Assembly: GCA_026874595.1 (NCBI GenBank)
Contig: CM049311.1
Location: forward strand, 14,229,676 to 14,293,675
Direction of reading: 5' to 3'
Length of the DNA: 64,000 nucleotides
DNA from: Sipunculus nudus
Lineage: Eukaryota > Annelida > Sipuncula > Golfingiida > Sipunculidae
Shown piece by piece: positions 1 through 12,906 of this stretch. A model generated the notes under the pieces. That model made no database searches, was not told the origin of the DNA, and saw nothing but the letters and a program-made list of their open reading frames with translations. Within the stretch, counting starts at the first letter, position 1. Each line of letters opens with the position of its first letter. The position numbers and the translations under genes were made by a program.

Positions 1-458
1 TCAGCCTGTGTATTTCATTCTTGTGCTAGACTGGATCTCACAGCCTTTATTTCCTTCAAATTAATTTGCTAAAATGTTTAGGATATTAGAAACCATGTTA
101 GGAATATTGTTATAATGTTTAATGAAGAATAAGCATTGTGCATGCATAAAATACCAATTGCTTTTAAATTATTCATAAATTATTCCACAAATAAATAATG
201 TAACATCATACAAAAAAATTGGCTTCAGACATAAAAGATGTTTATTTCATCAGTCACCACTAAATATTACAAAAGATAATTTGCAATGTAAAGAAAGCCT
301 TGTGAAATATATGACAGCAAGCCTTGCCAATAGAGCTCTAATGAAATAAAAGAAAGTTATTCAACAAAAGAATCTTTGACTGTTATTGATGCCCCCATGT
401 TTTGCTTTAATATTATTTGGTACCCTGGCTAGAAATCAAATATAACCTCCTGCTTTTT
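1..458. other. AT-rich non-coding stretch, no feature seen
   Basis: No long open frame, exon-like segment or clear repeat was recognised before the first family B element starts at about 459. It is probably intron or 5' flank of the CUB gene, by inference only. Confidence 0.4.
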
Positions 459-2805
459 TAGCAAACCTGTGAGCTAATGCGATGGTGTGGCATCATCCGT
501 TGTCCATACATTAACTAATTAACCTGTACTATCTCAAACACGGCAGGAGCTAGCATCACCAAATTTTTATGCAAAAAAATCTGTCATCTATAAAACTCAA
601 TCTGATTTCGCTTATTTTTTGCTATCTGCATTCACATAGATTTTACAGGAAAAAAACTAAAAAAAATTTAAAATCTTCTTTTCCGAACATGCCCAGCCAG
701 TTTGTTCAATATTTCACAGAAATAATCTATGAAACAATCTCAAGTTTGTTCGAATGGTTGTAGTTCATTGAATTTTGGCTGAGTTACAGGAAGTTAAACT
801 TAGTCATTTGGCCAAAAAAGGATTCTAAAATTACAATCTCAGAAACAGATGGAGCTATTATTACAAAATGTTATATGCAAATGTTGGTCACATGACTCAT
901 ATTTGAAATTGAACTAATAGCCCTATTAACACTCGAAAAATGTGGCGCGCGCTAGACCGGTCCAGAAAAATGTGGAGCGGGCTACATTTTAACTTGCGTT
1001 CACACTGTACCAGAACAAGTGACCATGTGGAGCACGCTACCCTGTCAAGTTAGGCCACATTTGCGCTTGGCCCCTTTACACGCAGATAAATACTGCAATC
1101 TAGGGTGGTCTAGATTGGATTCCCCTTTTCTCGCAAGGGTAAATCACAGTCACATGACAGCCGAGTCTTGATGGAGCACGCTATAGAGATAGTGCGCTCC
1201 ACTTCTGTTTACACACGTTTGAAGCACTAATGTAGGCTGCGCCAGACTGAGACTGGCACGCTAGACTCTGGATCTGACTCAAACTGGTGGTCAAAATGTA
1301 GCGCGCTCCAGACCGAAAATCCTCGAAATCTGGCACATTTTGGGGGCTTGGCGTGCGCTAAACGTGGTAGAGCGCTCCAGAAAAATGTGTGTAAATGGGG
1401 CTATAGGTGGCACCACCTGCATCAACCTTTATGTATGGAATAGCAAGAGCTAGCATACCCAAATTGTATGCAAAACTCTATCACATATCAAATGTTGTGG
1501 GATTGAGCTTTTTGTGGTGCCACCTGCATTAAGTTACATTTTACAGGGGAAAAGCAAAAAAATTTTTTGTCTGAAATCAATCAGCCAAATTGTTCAATAT
1601 TTCACAGAAATGATCCAAAAGACAACTCTCTCAAGTTTGTTCAAATAGTTTGGGTTTGATGAATTTTAGCGGAGTTACAGGGACTTGCACTTAGTCATTT
1701 GGCCAAGTAAGACTACTAACATATCAGTCTCAGAAACTTAAGTGATTATTGGTAGAAATATTGGACCTTTAACAATGAAAGGATTGCATCTTTTTATATT
1801 CTCACCATTTTCATAAAAGAAATCTTATGATTATGTCAGCTTGAAAAAAAGCAATGTAGCCAAATTCTTTCACTATGTGTTTACAGATTTACAAACAGGC
1901 CAAGATAGTGTCTGTATCTATAAATAGACTGACAACTATTTCAGATATTGCACCAGCAAAAGGTCAGGCTAGATCTTTTTATAGCTTTGGTAGACTGCCA
2001 ACTGTATCAGAATAGGCAACAGGTCAAGAGTTCACTCACTGCAGCCAGGTATGATCAAGGCAGTAGCTGCAGCTAGCAGTTTGTTCCGGTTCACTCGAGG
2101 CAACTTCCTTTCTCACCTGAGCTTGGTCAGCCCAGTGCACCTGATTCAAGAGAAGTCTGATGTATTCGCCTGACATTACTTGTCAATGCCTCTTTGAAGG
2201 CTTTCTCATACACAAGACTGGTGTCGCCACATACAATGACTTTTGCCCTGTGTATGTATCTGCTTATTCCTCAGGAAGGATTTGATATATCAGCCTAAAT
2301 TTGTGCATATTTATAAATATTGGATAGCTTTGTCATATACAAGACTGGTGGAGCCACCTACAATAATTTTTGCAGTGTATGCTCCTCCTTATTCCTCAGG
2401 AGGGATTTTATATATCAGCCTGATGTTATACATGTCAACACAACTCAGATAGATTTGTTGTATACAAGACTTATGGCACCACCAACAAATGTTTCATGCA
2501 TCTGTGCATATAGCGTGGTTTGGAGTATGTCTGAAATTTTGCATGGTCATACATTTTTTAGGGCTTTTTTGTACGCAAGACTGGTGGTGCCACCAACAAT
2601 CCTTTTTTATGTTGTGTGCACCCATGCCAGTATTTCAGCAGTGACAATTGTGTAATTGGTGCTTGTACTCGGGTTCAAAATGTTTAGTACTTGCATTATA
2701 CAAATACAGGTCACACATGTACTTGAAAAGCAAAGGTCCTACATGAAAGCATCATACCTGATGTTTATCCCATTGCACAGGTTCACATTAGGCCTGTAGG
2801 CCTTG
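459..2805 (+). mobile_element. Family B rolling-circle (Helentron/HINE-like) element, copy B1
   Basis: The left end reads TAGCAAACCTGTGAGC after a T run. The right end reads CACAGGTTCACATTAGG, then the hairpin AGGCCTGTAGGCCT, then TTG followed by TTT. AACCTGTG near the left and CACAGGTT near the right form a subterminal inverted repeat. The hairpin close to the 3' end and insertion in a T tract with no obvious target duplication match the published description of Helentrons and their short derivatives (HINEs). The body aligns by eye with the second copy at 12907-16560: the 'gagttcactca.tgcag' segment, 'agctagcat.accaaatt', and several GGTGGNNCCACC palindromes. No replication-initiator or helicase frame is visible, so it is non-autonomous. 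A 484-bp TIR element has inserted at 919-1402. Short open frames at 2243-2655 lie in the body and look non-coding. Confidence 0.65.
919..1402. mobile_element. 484-bp non-autonomous TIR element nested in B1
   Basis: The left end AGCCCTATTAACAC is the imperfect inverse of the right end GTGTAAATGGGGCT (12 of 14 match). The interior is much more GC-rich than its surroundings and repeats short motifs such as GTGGAGC(G)GGCTAC, GCGCGCTAGACC and GAAAAATGTG. Copy B2 runs continuously across this point (about 13375-13400), so this is an insertion into B1. The target duplication cannot be fixed; a short AT/TA duplication fits. No transposase is encoded. Confidence 0.6.
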
Positions 2806-4018
2806 TTTGTCTTGTTGTTTAGTCTGTTCAGCAAGCTGATAAAAATTGCTGCATAGGACATGTGATTGTTTTCTTTATCTGATTGATTAATGAGAGTGTT
2901 TAAAGTGATCTGATTGGTTGATTTATAAATTTGCACATAGAAGCACTCTGCCACCTGGTGGTTTGATACATTACCACTAAATTTATCGGTGATTCTGAAG
3001 TTTGGTGAAATAGGAACTAAATCTCCTTTTACTTAGAAGTAAAACTAGCTGACATGGTCATTGGACAATTTTCTTATTGAAAAAGTACATTCATACCATG
3101 TGGTTTTTGTGGGAAAATGTTTGTAAAATATTCAGCTGAAATGGCTTCTTGGTTGAGTAAGAGAATTTTCCTGCATCTCTGAACTGGAGCCTTGCTGTTT
3201 ACAGCCATTTAATACTTGGAAGGGAGCAACATTGACATTGATTGTACTATTTTAGAATCCCTCGGTATGGTTTCATGGCATTCTAATGACTGTAATCTAG
3301 CAAAATGACCACATCCCTGTGTGCACAGACTGAATATATTTATGTAATGAGATTCTACAGACTAAGTATCCTCTTTCGAAATCTCTTAGTTGTATGTGTG
3401 TGCTTTCTTGTGTCTACACTGCCGAAGATAATTGGCCTGTGGCCAGCTTCTTTGGTTTTCATTAATTGGGGTAAAAAAGTTTACTTCCTGCAGCTGCCTG
3501 TCTTACGTTGTAATGTTGATATATTTGGTTAATTTTAAACAGCCCCAGTCAACAATAATGAAATAGATCTCTTTTTTGTTCCAATTGTAAGAGTTTAGGC
3601 TATCAGTAGACATGGCATTTATACTTGGCAAACCATTCTGTAGAAAGTAAATTAGAAATTTTTCACCAATGCTATGACATTTATTTGCTGGATTTACATC
3701 AACATTTTATTGACATTTCTTTTTACAATGAGAAGCAGACATAAACGGTAGTCATAAAGTTCATGTTAACATAGATAACTGTGGATTTCTTTCAGATAAA
3801 AGGATAAAAGAAAATGTTATATGGTTCTGAAATATCCAATTTCTTTTGAACAGGAAAATGAAAGAAAACATATTAATCTAAATATAACTTCCAGTTTGTA
3901 TTTGGAATGAAGGTACCGGGAAAAGTAACTTAGTATTACCCTTATTGCCCAGAGAGCTTATAAAAATGAAATAGAGACAAAAAGACAGGATGTACCTGTT
4001 AAACTTGGCACAATAACC
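2806..4018. other. Non-coding stretch, nothing recognised
   Basis: Short open frames on both strands show no domain, no splice-site support and no compositional change. I see no exon or repeat boundary here. Confidence 0.35.
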
Positions 4019-4749
4019 TAGCTGATAACTCTGAGCATAGCAATAGCACTTTATATCAGATCATAACCATTTTATTTGAGGTACATCAAGGTTGATTTAT
4101 ATATATTTTTTAATTCAGCTGACTTTTAAGTCATGCCAAGTTATAATGATAGTCTTTGTACGTTATCTTTCTGTCTGACCATTCATTAGCAGGGCTCAAA
4201 TTGTAACCCTTTGACATAGAAACTTTGACTTGAAATCCAGGATCGAGGTCCTGGGGAAATCTGCTTGGAAAGTACCAGTGGTCCTTTTATTTATGCTTAG
4301 TTTATTGTTGTTTGTTAATGTTCATCTTCTTACCAATTCTTTTTACAAATGAAATGTTATTAATTATGATGTCTTAATTCCTTAAAAAAGTATGTACCTC
4401 AGAACTTTTCTTCCCTCATTTATTCTTTTACCTTTATTCTTTTACCTTGCCTGTTGTTTACTTGTTTCCTCCCTCTGCTCACAGTCTACTTACTGTCTGT
4501 CTATCTACAAACCGCTGTTTTTACCTGGTTCAAAGACTGCACTGACTGACTACCCTATTTCTTACATTAGAACATATGCACAGAACTGAATGCATGTTAA
4601 GAATGCATTATATGCAACAAAAATAACATCATTTTGATCTGAAATTAAAAATGATATAAAAATATATATAAATCAACCTTGATGTACCACAAATGAAATG
4701 ATTATGATCTGATATAAAGTGCTATTGCTATGCTCAGAGTTATCAGTTA
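4019..4749. mobile_element. 731-bp foldback/MITE-like element with 85-bp inverted arms
   Basis: The arm at about 4019-4106 and the arm at about 4662-4749 are reverse complements with only a few mismatches; shared blocks include GATAACTCTGAGCATAGC and GGTACATCAAGGTTGATT. The arms are separated by about 555 bp. Long near-identical arms around a non-coding middle are typical of foldback elements or MITEs. A 65-residue hydrophobic open frame at 4392-4589 lies in the spacer and resembles a signal peptide only by composition. No target duplication was identified. Confidence 0.7.
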
Positions 4750-4818
4750 ATTTATAACATTTATCAGCATTCAAAGCTCAGTACAGAAAAACTGTTTAAA
4801 ATTTTTTAGTCTTTTTTT

Positions 4819-7475
4819 TAGCTCAGCTGACTATAAGTCATCTGAGCTATAGTCGTGGTCCATTGTCCGTCGTCCGTCCGTCTGTCCGTCCGTCCGTCCG
4901 TCCGTCCGTCCGTCCGTCCGTAGATGTGGCACGTTTTGAAACCGTAAGACCTAGGAATCCAAAATTCGGCATAATGTTAGATGTCCCCAAGATCTCCTAC
5001 CAAGCTGAAAACTGGGTCTTTGCGACTTTGTTCCTTTGAGAAATTAAAGAAAAACCTCAATTTTTTATTAAAAACCTATTTTTACACTTCAGGACTGCCT
5101 AATATCAAAACCACTCATCTGTTTTTCCTCATATTTACCATAGTTATTCCTCTATATAGTTCCTATGTACATGCCAGAAATTATGTCTGTATTATAAAAA
5201 TTTAAAAAGTTATGGGCCCAAACATAATGCATTGTGTAAAAAATCAGGAAAGATATTTGATCACTTAACACAAAATATGTTAAAGCTATAAACTTTTTTT
5301 CCAGTAATATAACTTTAATTAATCAAAATTAAATTGTATACCCAAAATTAGATCAAAATCTTTTAAATTTTTTAAAATATTAACAAAAATAAAAAATTGG
5401 TACCTTAAATTTTGCCCAACTTTGACCATGGCACGTTTCTTTCCTGTAAGTACTGTGGATATAATTTTCACAGCATGTTTTTTTTAGCATTTTGTCTGTA
5501 AACACCAAAAATTTGAAACCAGTTGATCAAAAACTGTAGATTTTATTCAAGCTTTCAAGCACCATGTAACATATTGTTTACATTAAACTAGTGTCATGCA
5601 GTTTGCAAGTGCTCAGCTCCCCAAATTCAGCTCTTAGTTCCTAAAATTTGGCATACAATTAGATGTCTCAAAAATCCCCTACCATGCCAAGAATTTGATC
5701 ACTAGGACTTAATACCTTCAAGATATTAATGAAAAACTTCATTTTTCCATTAAAAACCAATTGTTACACTTCAAGACAGCCTAATATCAAAACCACTGAT
5801 CTGACTTTAATCATATATAATATACATATTTTTCTATATATTCTCTATGCACATGCCAGAAATGATGTCAGTATTGCGTAATTGTTTTAAGTTATGGGCT
5901 CAAACACAATGCACTTTGTAAAAAATCAAGAAATATATTTACTCCCTTAACAAGAGGATTGCTGAAGCTAGAGATTTTTGTCAGGGATGTAACATTATTT
6001 AATCAGGATTCAATTGAATACCCAAAATTAGTTCTGAATTTTTCAAATTGTATAAGTTATTAGTATAAATATAAAATTAGTACCTTAAATTTTGCCCAAC
6101 TTTGACCATGGCATGTTTGTTTCCTGTGAGTACTGTTGATATAATTTTCATATCATGCACACATAAAGGTTTCAGCTTTTTAGTTTGAAAAGCTGAAAGA
6201 AATTGGCCAAAAATTGTAGCTTTTATTAATGTTTTTATGAGACCATGTCAGACCTTGGCTCTCTGTAGCACCTCTTGAGTCACCTGTATGTTGACCTGGT
6301 TGAACTTTCAGCAAATTATGCATGCTTGAGGCGAGACATAAACTGGGGCGTCCAGGCAGCTTATTTTATAATGGCCAGCCACAGTTGATCTAGGTGTCCA
6401 ACCCAACTCATCTAGTAGTTTTAACCAACAACATAACAATAAACAATAAATTAATAAATTTTTATTGGTTTTTAATAACAAATTAAAGAAAAATAGAAAA
6501 GGAATTTGTTAGTTGATAATAACAGGAAATTAACTTGCAGTTACTGATGATATAAGAATCTTGTATCGATGGATAGAATGTCATGTATTCCAAATAACAC
6601 CATGCAGTCACCTATGGTATTTTTCAGTTCAATTTAAATGATAAAATAGTAAATCATATTATTCATTACTAATCATTAGGGATCATATGAAGGAAATTAA
6701 TGATAGACAAAGATGCAGTTGATAATATTAATCTAGATTCCTACTGTGTCTAGTGTGTACATTGATGTGAAATTAGTCCAAAATAAATATATTACATTTT
6801 TTTTTAAATATAAATAAAAGCCATAAAACCAGGTACTTATGATCATTATTTAAATGTGTGAATTTTGTATATTCTGGATTCTCAACATCATTGTTTGGTG
6901 AAAACTGAATAAATACCAGACATGGTGCGAATACTTTGCAATTGTATTTAAACACGAATATGAATATGTACTCCATTATAAAATTTCTTTCATAAGAATG
7001 GGAATTCAGGTAAAAATGAAAGTATATGAATACCAGTGCAAATATTTTCAAAATGTATTAATGAATGCATTCATGAATATATTCTTTAATATTATTTTAA
7101 TAATCATTTCAGTCATATTTTATTTGAAAAAATCATACTATTCTCTTATTATTTTTAATAAAAATTATATTTAGGACAATATTTGTAATTTTTCTAATAA
7201 ATAGTTAAACTCTTATATTATATGTTCTGCTTATATTAGTTATATGGCCAAGTCAAAATCTGTGTGACAATCCCACTCCATTTGTTAATGAAATAAATGA
7301 AATTAATCCTCTTTCCTGTCTCCAAAGGTACTATCAAAATCATACATAAGCTAAACAACAACAACTCATAATACAGCTTATTTTTATTACCATATAAAAC
7401 CAGCATGTGCCTCATTTCTAAATCATATTTTTTATCATATATATCAGCTGAGCGCCGTGACCCATAGGTCCCTTG
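4819..7475 (+). mobile_element. Family A rolling-circle (Helentron/HINE-like) element, copy A1
   Basis: The left end in a T run reads TAGCTCAGCTGAC-TATAA-GTCATCTGAGCTA, a 31-nt hairpin with one mismatch. It is followed by a (TCCG)n microsatellite (about 4865-4921). The right end reads TCAGCTGAGC, then CGTGACCCATAGGTC (an imperfect palindrome), then CCTTG before TTT. GCTCAGCTGA and TCAGCTGAGC are exact inverse subterminal repeats. The body holds two diverged units of roughly 670-690 bp (about 4921 and 5610 onward), both with 'cctaatatcaaaaccact' and 'tttgcccaactttgaccatgg' segments. No protein-coding domain was seen. The right boundary is assigned by pairing left and right ends and is less sure than the left; 6240-7440 is AT-rich and does not match other A copies. 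Confidence 0.6.
4865..4921 (+). repeat. (TCCG)n microsatellite in the head of A1
   Basis: A run of about a dozen TCCG/TCTG tetramers directly follows the head hairpin. Shorter, more degenerate versions sit at the same place in the heads at 12673, 16846 and 18334, so the tetramer run belongs to the element and expanded in this copy. Confidence 0.85.
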
Positions 7476-10400
7476 TTTAATCTTCCTAACAGACAAACAG
7501 ACTATTGATGAAAACATAACCTCCTTGGCAAGATGATGATTAATTATTATGGACACTGATATGGTATCACCTACTCAGTTTTCAAGAAAACAGACCATTG
7601 CACTTTAACATCTAGCATTAGATTTTCCTTAAATTCACCTCTCAGCTTAACTGATGGAGAGGGGTCCCGTAAAAAACATATTTCCCAGGTCAGTAACAAG
7701 TCTAGTGTCATTGTTACAGAGTTTATTCAACTGAAACCACAGAGCAGATGACAGCTGTAAGTAAACATAATAAAGATCTATGTCATGACAAATAGTATAC
7801 TGTTTGTAATATTTACAATCCTGACTTTACGAGGAACAATACGACCTGGCCATTGTAGGAGCTGCATACAGATTTGTCAGTATCACCACTGTTAAAGTGT
7901 GGTAGAGGCTGGCAGGAATGCTAACAATTGTAGGTTTAGATGAAAATATATGGATAACTATCCTCTCCAGAGAAACAAAGAGTATATACAGCCATTTTGA
8001 GTGATTTTCTCCAGTTATCCTCCTGGTTCTTCAAGGACAGATCGGTTTTATTCAAGGGCAGCAGAAGATGCATCGGACCATTTACATTTTTTTTTTTCTT
8101 CCATTGAAAAATTATTTACATTTTCCAAATTTTGCCAGGTCCATTTTATATACTGAAGTGTAAATGTGCATGTTTTACAATATCAGATGTGGATTTATTT
8201 GCTTTGTACAATGAATATATATTTTTATAATCAGAGTCATACTTAGAATGTTATACTACATCATACTGAATGTTGTATACATTATACCATACTAAATGAT
8301 CAAAAGGGGCAAATTCTTTAACTCTTAATTTTCTTACATTTTACGGCTGTTGAGATATCAGCAATGTACCTTTATTTATTTTTCGATCTATTCATGACAA
8401 CCTTTACAGTGAAACCTGTGTTATAACAGTACCAGTGGGATCTTAGCCAAAAGTGGTCTTTATAAGACAGGGAAGTCATAACCAAAGTTAATGCTTTAGG
8501 TTCACATAAGGGTGGTTTTAATAGGCAGGTGATCTTTAATAAAGGTTCCATTGTTATAACCTAGTAGCATGGATATTATCTTATTGGTAAAGGGGGATAT
8601 TAATTTGCACTAAATAAGGTATCATCAATAGAAACAAAACTTGTTCTCTCAGATGGAGCACACAATTTAAGGAATGTAGCATTGTTGTCTTCAGCTACTC
8701 TGCCAATTTTTCTTTTGTTCACATGATATCAGTCAATTGATACTTGTTTCCTACAGGAAAATGGTAAAATGAAAGTAAACATAAAAAAAGTGTCAAATGT
8801 AGCTACTCATGGCCTGTGTGGCCGCATGCAATAGGGCAACAAGATGGTAACCTGAAGTGTTGGACATTAACCAGATTTCATTCTTTGGTTGTTTTTTGCT
8901 CATTGGAAATGTGTCTTGAAAAACCCTGTAAATATTGATATTGCTGGCCCAGATTATAAAGGCCTGCACAATGATCAGCATTCATGACCATGCAGAACGT
9001 TCTGTTTTCTGGTTAGTGACACCTTTCTAGGAAATATTGAGTGGCGTCATGTCATAATCCCCTGTGACATCATGATTCATGCTCCTCAGACAGGTGTATG
9101 GTCACGTGTTACAAGTCCTAGTAGTTGAAAGTGCTGCCAAACACTATAACATGCTCATCTCAGGGTTATTAATGCCTGGGATTTACACCAAAATTTAATC
9201 ACTTGGAGAGTTTCACAATTCCTACTTACATATGTCAGATTTAAATAAAATCCTTGAAACCATTCTTCAGATATCTTGTGCACACACATACACACACAGA
9301 ATCAAGTGAAAACAATAACCCTCACTTTTGGCAGGGTTAATAACACTGAAACAGCACCACCGCTTGTGATGATATATTATAAACCTTTTTTTTTATTTTA
9401 AGATATGCATCTTTTTACATCTTTTAAATACTATTTTATATGTATCCTTTGTATTTTTTTTATTTTAAACAAACTCATGATGAAAGTTTTCATAATTAAG
9501 CTACAGGAACTTGGCTGTAACTGAAAGATTTCAATTTTTGTTCCTTAATGAGTAATGTGTTTTAGATTTCAGTATCACGTCTTCAAAAATTAATCCTCTA
9601 TCCTCTATGCAAGTAGCATAACTGATGGTAAATTGTGTAAAGTGAAGAAAAATTAAAAACATACAGTCTTTATATATTCCAGAGTGAGAACTTAAATATA
9701 GTTACACAACTGAATGGTGATGTAACATTTCCTAAGTAAAAGATTATCAGTTGCTAACAATATTTCAGAAAGACCCTGATAAATTAATTGCAGCAGGGTT
9801 TATAAATAGAAATAAACTTCTGACCATATAAATTCGACCAACTTGTTTTTTATACCATATTTAATCAAGATAGCATATTTAAATTTATTTTTTAGGAAGA
9901 AATATTTCAAGAAAATTGTCCAATAACATTGCTCATGGACATGAAAAAAAAATATATATAAAATAAATTGACCAAGCTAGATATAAAGTGGGAATATAAA
10001 ATGTATTTGCTGTTAAAATTGTTTGAATAAGTGGCATTTGATGTAACTGATTGCAAAGCTGTTTTAATCATCTCACAAAGTGTAAAAATATTACATTTAT
10101 TATATGTTATTTGTTGCTTTATATTACAGTGTATTAGTATTTTTTCCACATAACTATAAGGTATCAGAGTTAATCCTGGTCTAATCAGACCAATTAAGAC
10201 CTTCTTTGATGTCAACACTTTTATATGTAATGTGTTATGAAAGTTTCTTAAAATAGATTACCAATAGATAGTAGACTGGGAAAACGGCTAATATATTTTA
10301 TCAGTTTATAAAGATTTCCTTTTATTTTAATCCATATGTTTGTAATATGTGGGGGACCCACCAAAATAATCAAAACACATTAAACAAGAATATATAGCAG

Positions 10401-11357
10401 CAATTAGTCAGATTAACCTGAGTTTTGAAAAGGAATAGCACTTAATTTGCAACTAGTAACCTTTTAATTTCTCCACATATTCAAAAGCAACTTTTGATTA
10501 CATGGTTTCTGTTTGACAACACTGCTGTGTTTACTAACAGCTTGTAATTAAAAAAGGTAATACAGTGGTCACAGAGGCATTATAACAACTTTTTATCAAC
10601 AATAGTCGCAACATATGCTGAAGGTTATTTAGGCAGAAAGTTCCCAATGATGTTAATAGAAAAACTCTGCATTAAAAAATTTTAATTTTTCTTTTTCTAA
10701 CCACTATGCATATTAATGTATAAAACAAAATGTAAGGTCTTACATTCTGGTACTGTGTTGATCATGTTTATTGCGACCTTGTATGTACAGGTAGTCAGGT
10801 ACTCATTGAACTGACAAAAACAGCGTTAGGCTAATGCATTTCAACATTGAAGGACTGTATTAAATATAAGCTATGCAATGCAAAATGGACTGGATACCTG
10901 CGATATGCATCAGGCACATGTATTGGCGAAGTGTAAGATGGACCTTTATACATAATTTGTCAAATGTAATTTATACTTGTCATATTGACGGTCCAAACTT
11001 TTCCCATAAATTGGGTGTCTTGCATTTAGTGTGAATGTGATGCAAACAGAGCTAGAGCCTGTACTGCCCTGTATCTCCTCATTAGCCCCACATATAGCAA
11101 TGAAAAGGCCAATCAATAAATATATACAGTATACACAGAGTATAGGCCAGCAATCAAATAAATTCAGTAAAACAAGTCGATGAATTGCTGGCTTTAGGTG
11201 GTACAAGCTTATAACATTTCAGTATATCACATGTTTATCTTTATTTGAAAAATAAGGTCCTTGTGACCCAATTTATTAGATATGCAGGCAATGAAAGCCA
11301 GTATTAGATCATAGTGTCCAAATTTGGTTCACTCATGTACAAAAGATTTTATATGGC
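7476..11357. other. Non-coding stretch with one decayed transposon end
   Basis: AT-rich sequence with only short, unconvincing open frames. Nothing was recognised except the decayed DNA-transposon-like segment at 8409-8566 and a short (CA)-rich run near 9283-9300. Confidence 0.35.
8409..8566 (+). mobile_element. Decayed DNA-transposon-like segment
   Basis: It begins CAGTGAAACCTGTGTTATAAC and continues with GTGGTCTTTATAAGACAGG and GGTGATCTTTAATAAAGG, ending near CATTGTTATAACC. Ends starting CAGTNGAACC with internal 'N-GGTCnTTAnnA-AGG' modules resemble pogo/Tigger-type short elements. That identification is from general pattern only. A clear opposite TIR was not found, so this may be one end of a degraded copy. 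Confidence 0.3.
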
Positions 11358-11876
11358 TTAAAGGGGCCCAATCACCAATGAAGCATGTTGAGTTAAGACG
11401 AAAAATAGCTTCTTTCCTTTAAAATTAATCTGTACCAGCAAAAATATTGCCTTGAAACTGCTGCTAACTCCTGTAAATGAGTATTTAATTTATAATACAG
11501 TGAACCAGGCCGCATGAGAGCAGGTGTAAAGATAAACACAGCGTGTCGGGCCGTGTGCTGTGCAGAGCCATAACACGTGCTAATCAGAAGATGTCCTGAC
11601 GGACTTGGCCAATAAAATGTAAAACATGCTCCCACTGGCTGAAACACTGCTTGTTGCTCCTCCTAATTGGTCCTCCGGTCACAATAGACTTGTTATGGTA
11701 AACAGACTGTGTTTACCAACATGCATGGCTTTACCAAGATCTTAAATAGTCGTATGGGAAGCAAATGAGACTGTTTGCTATGATGGTTATGCTAGGAAAC
11801 TTATATGTATAATGCAAAACTGAAATAATAGTGTGAAAGAATAGAAATAATATTGCTCCTGATTATGTCCCTTTAA
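11358..11876. mobile_element. Possible 519-bp TTAA-flanked TIR element
   Basis: The left end TTAAAGGGGCCCAATCA is partly mirrored by the right end TGATTATGTCCCTTTAA, with TTAA at both boundaries. TTAA duplication with AGGG...CCCT ends suggests a piggyBac-type MITE. The interior is GC-richer than its flanks, and the short minus-strand frame 11393-11647 has no recognisable domain. The reverse complement of the GGGGCCCAATCACC end also occurs near 30958-30976, which suggests a dispersed family. Confidence 0.45.
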
Positions 11877-12672
11877 TACAGAAATAAAATAATAGTCACC
11901 ACACCTAAAACCTTTGTTTAAGGTATCAGTATAGCTCCAGAGTTTGAAACAAAGAACCTGTATCATATCTCGCAGGGGTTTAAGCTTTAAATTATAAAGG
12001 GTAGGTCAACGAGTTGACTCGTGCTGTGGGAGTCTGGATTATCAATAGAGAAAAGCCACAAAAAATCAAGCCTGGCTGATTCCCTATTTGCACCAGTATA
12101 CCCATATCTTCCCCAATTGATCCTTGCACCATCTTTAAATTACCAACCTCTGCTTTCAATTTGAAGATGAAAGGAAGGCTTTGGCGAAAACGCTTTTTGC
12201 AATCAATATCAGGAAATTTAGCAACTTCTGCATATAATACCTTAAATCCCCCTTACAGATGATTTTGCGGGGTTTGTAGAGCATATCATTGATTTTCTGC
12301 TTGAAATGTGTCTTTCAATATTTGTTCTTTTATACAGCATTCACAAAAGTATCAAGAGAGGCCTGTCCAAGGCAGAATGTTGGATTCGTTTCTTAATGTA
12401 GGAAACAGATATCACGGAAATAAGTTATTTTTCCCATCCTGTCCAAATAATTGGTTAACTTGCATGGAGCCTGTCTGACTGTTTGTTACCTTGTACAGTA
12501 ATTTACTTTAAGTATTTTTTTTTCTTGTTTAACAAAAAATGAAGAACCTCATGTAGAATTATTTTGTGCTTAATTGTATGTAAATAATACAGTTTCTTTT
12601 TTAGGGCTTGTATTGATGATGGTTAAAAGAGACAGCTGTAATTTTTGTGTTTAAGTCATCCTTTATGTTTTT
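11877..12672. other. Non-coding stretch, nothing recognised
   Basis: No repeat boundary or exon-like segment was seen between the possible TTAA element and the outer family A element. Confidence 0.35.
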
Positions 12673-12906
12673 TAGCTCAGCTGACTATAAGTCATCTGAG
12701 CTATAGTTGTGGTCCATTGTCCGTCGTCCATCCGTCTGTCCGTCAGTCCATCCGACCATCTGTAGATGTGGCACTTTTTGAAACCATAAGACCTAGAAAT
12801 CCAAAATTCAGCATAATGTTAGATGTCCCCAAGATCTCCTACCAAGCCAAAAACTGGGTCTTTGCGACTTTGTTCCTTTGAGAAATTAAGAAAAAACCTC
12901 AATTTT

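Noticed and set aside
2243-2655. Overlapping + frames in family B element B1
   Set aside because: They follow repeated GGTGGNNCCACC units, overlap in different frames and have no transposase or helicase motif.
4392-4589. Signal-peptide-like hydrophobic open frame
   Set aside because: It lies in the spacer of the foldback element, has no suitable donor for joining to the microexon, and its hydrophobicity follows from T-rich sequence.
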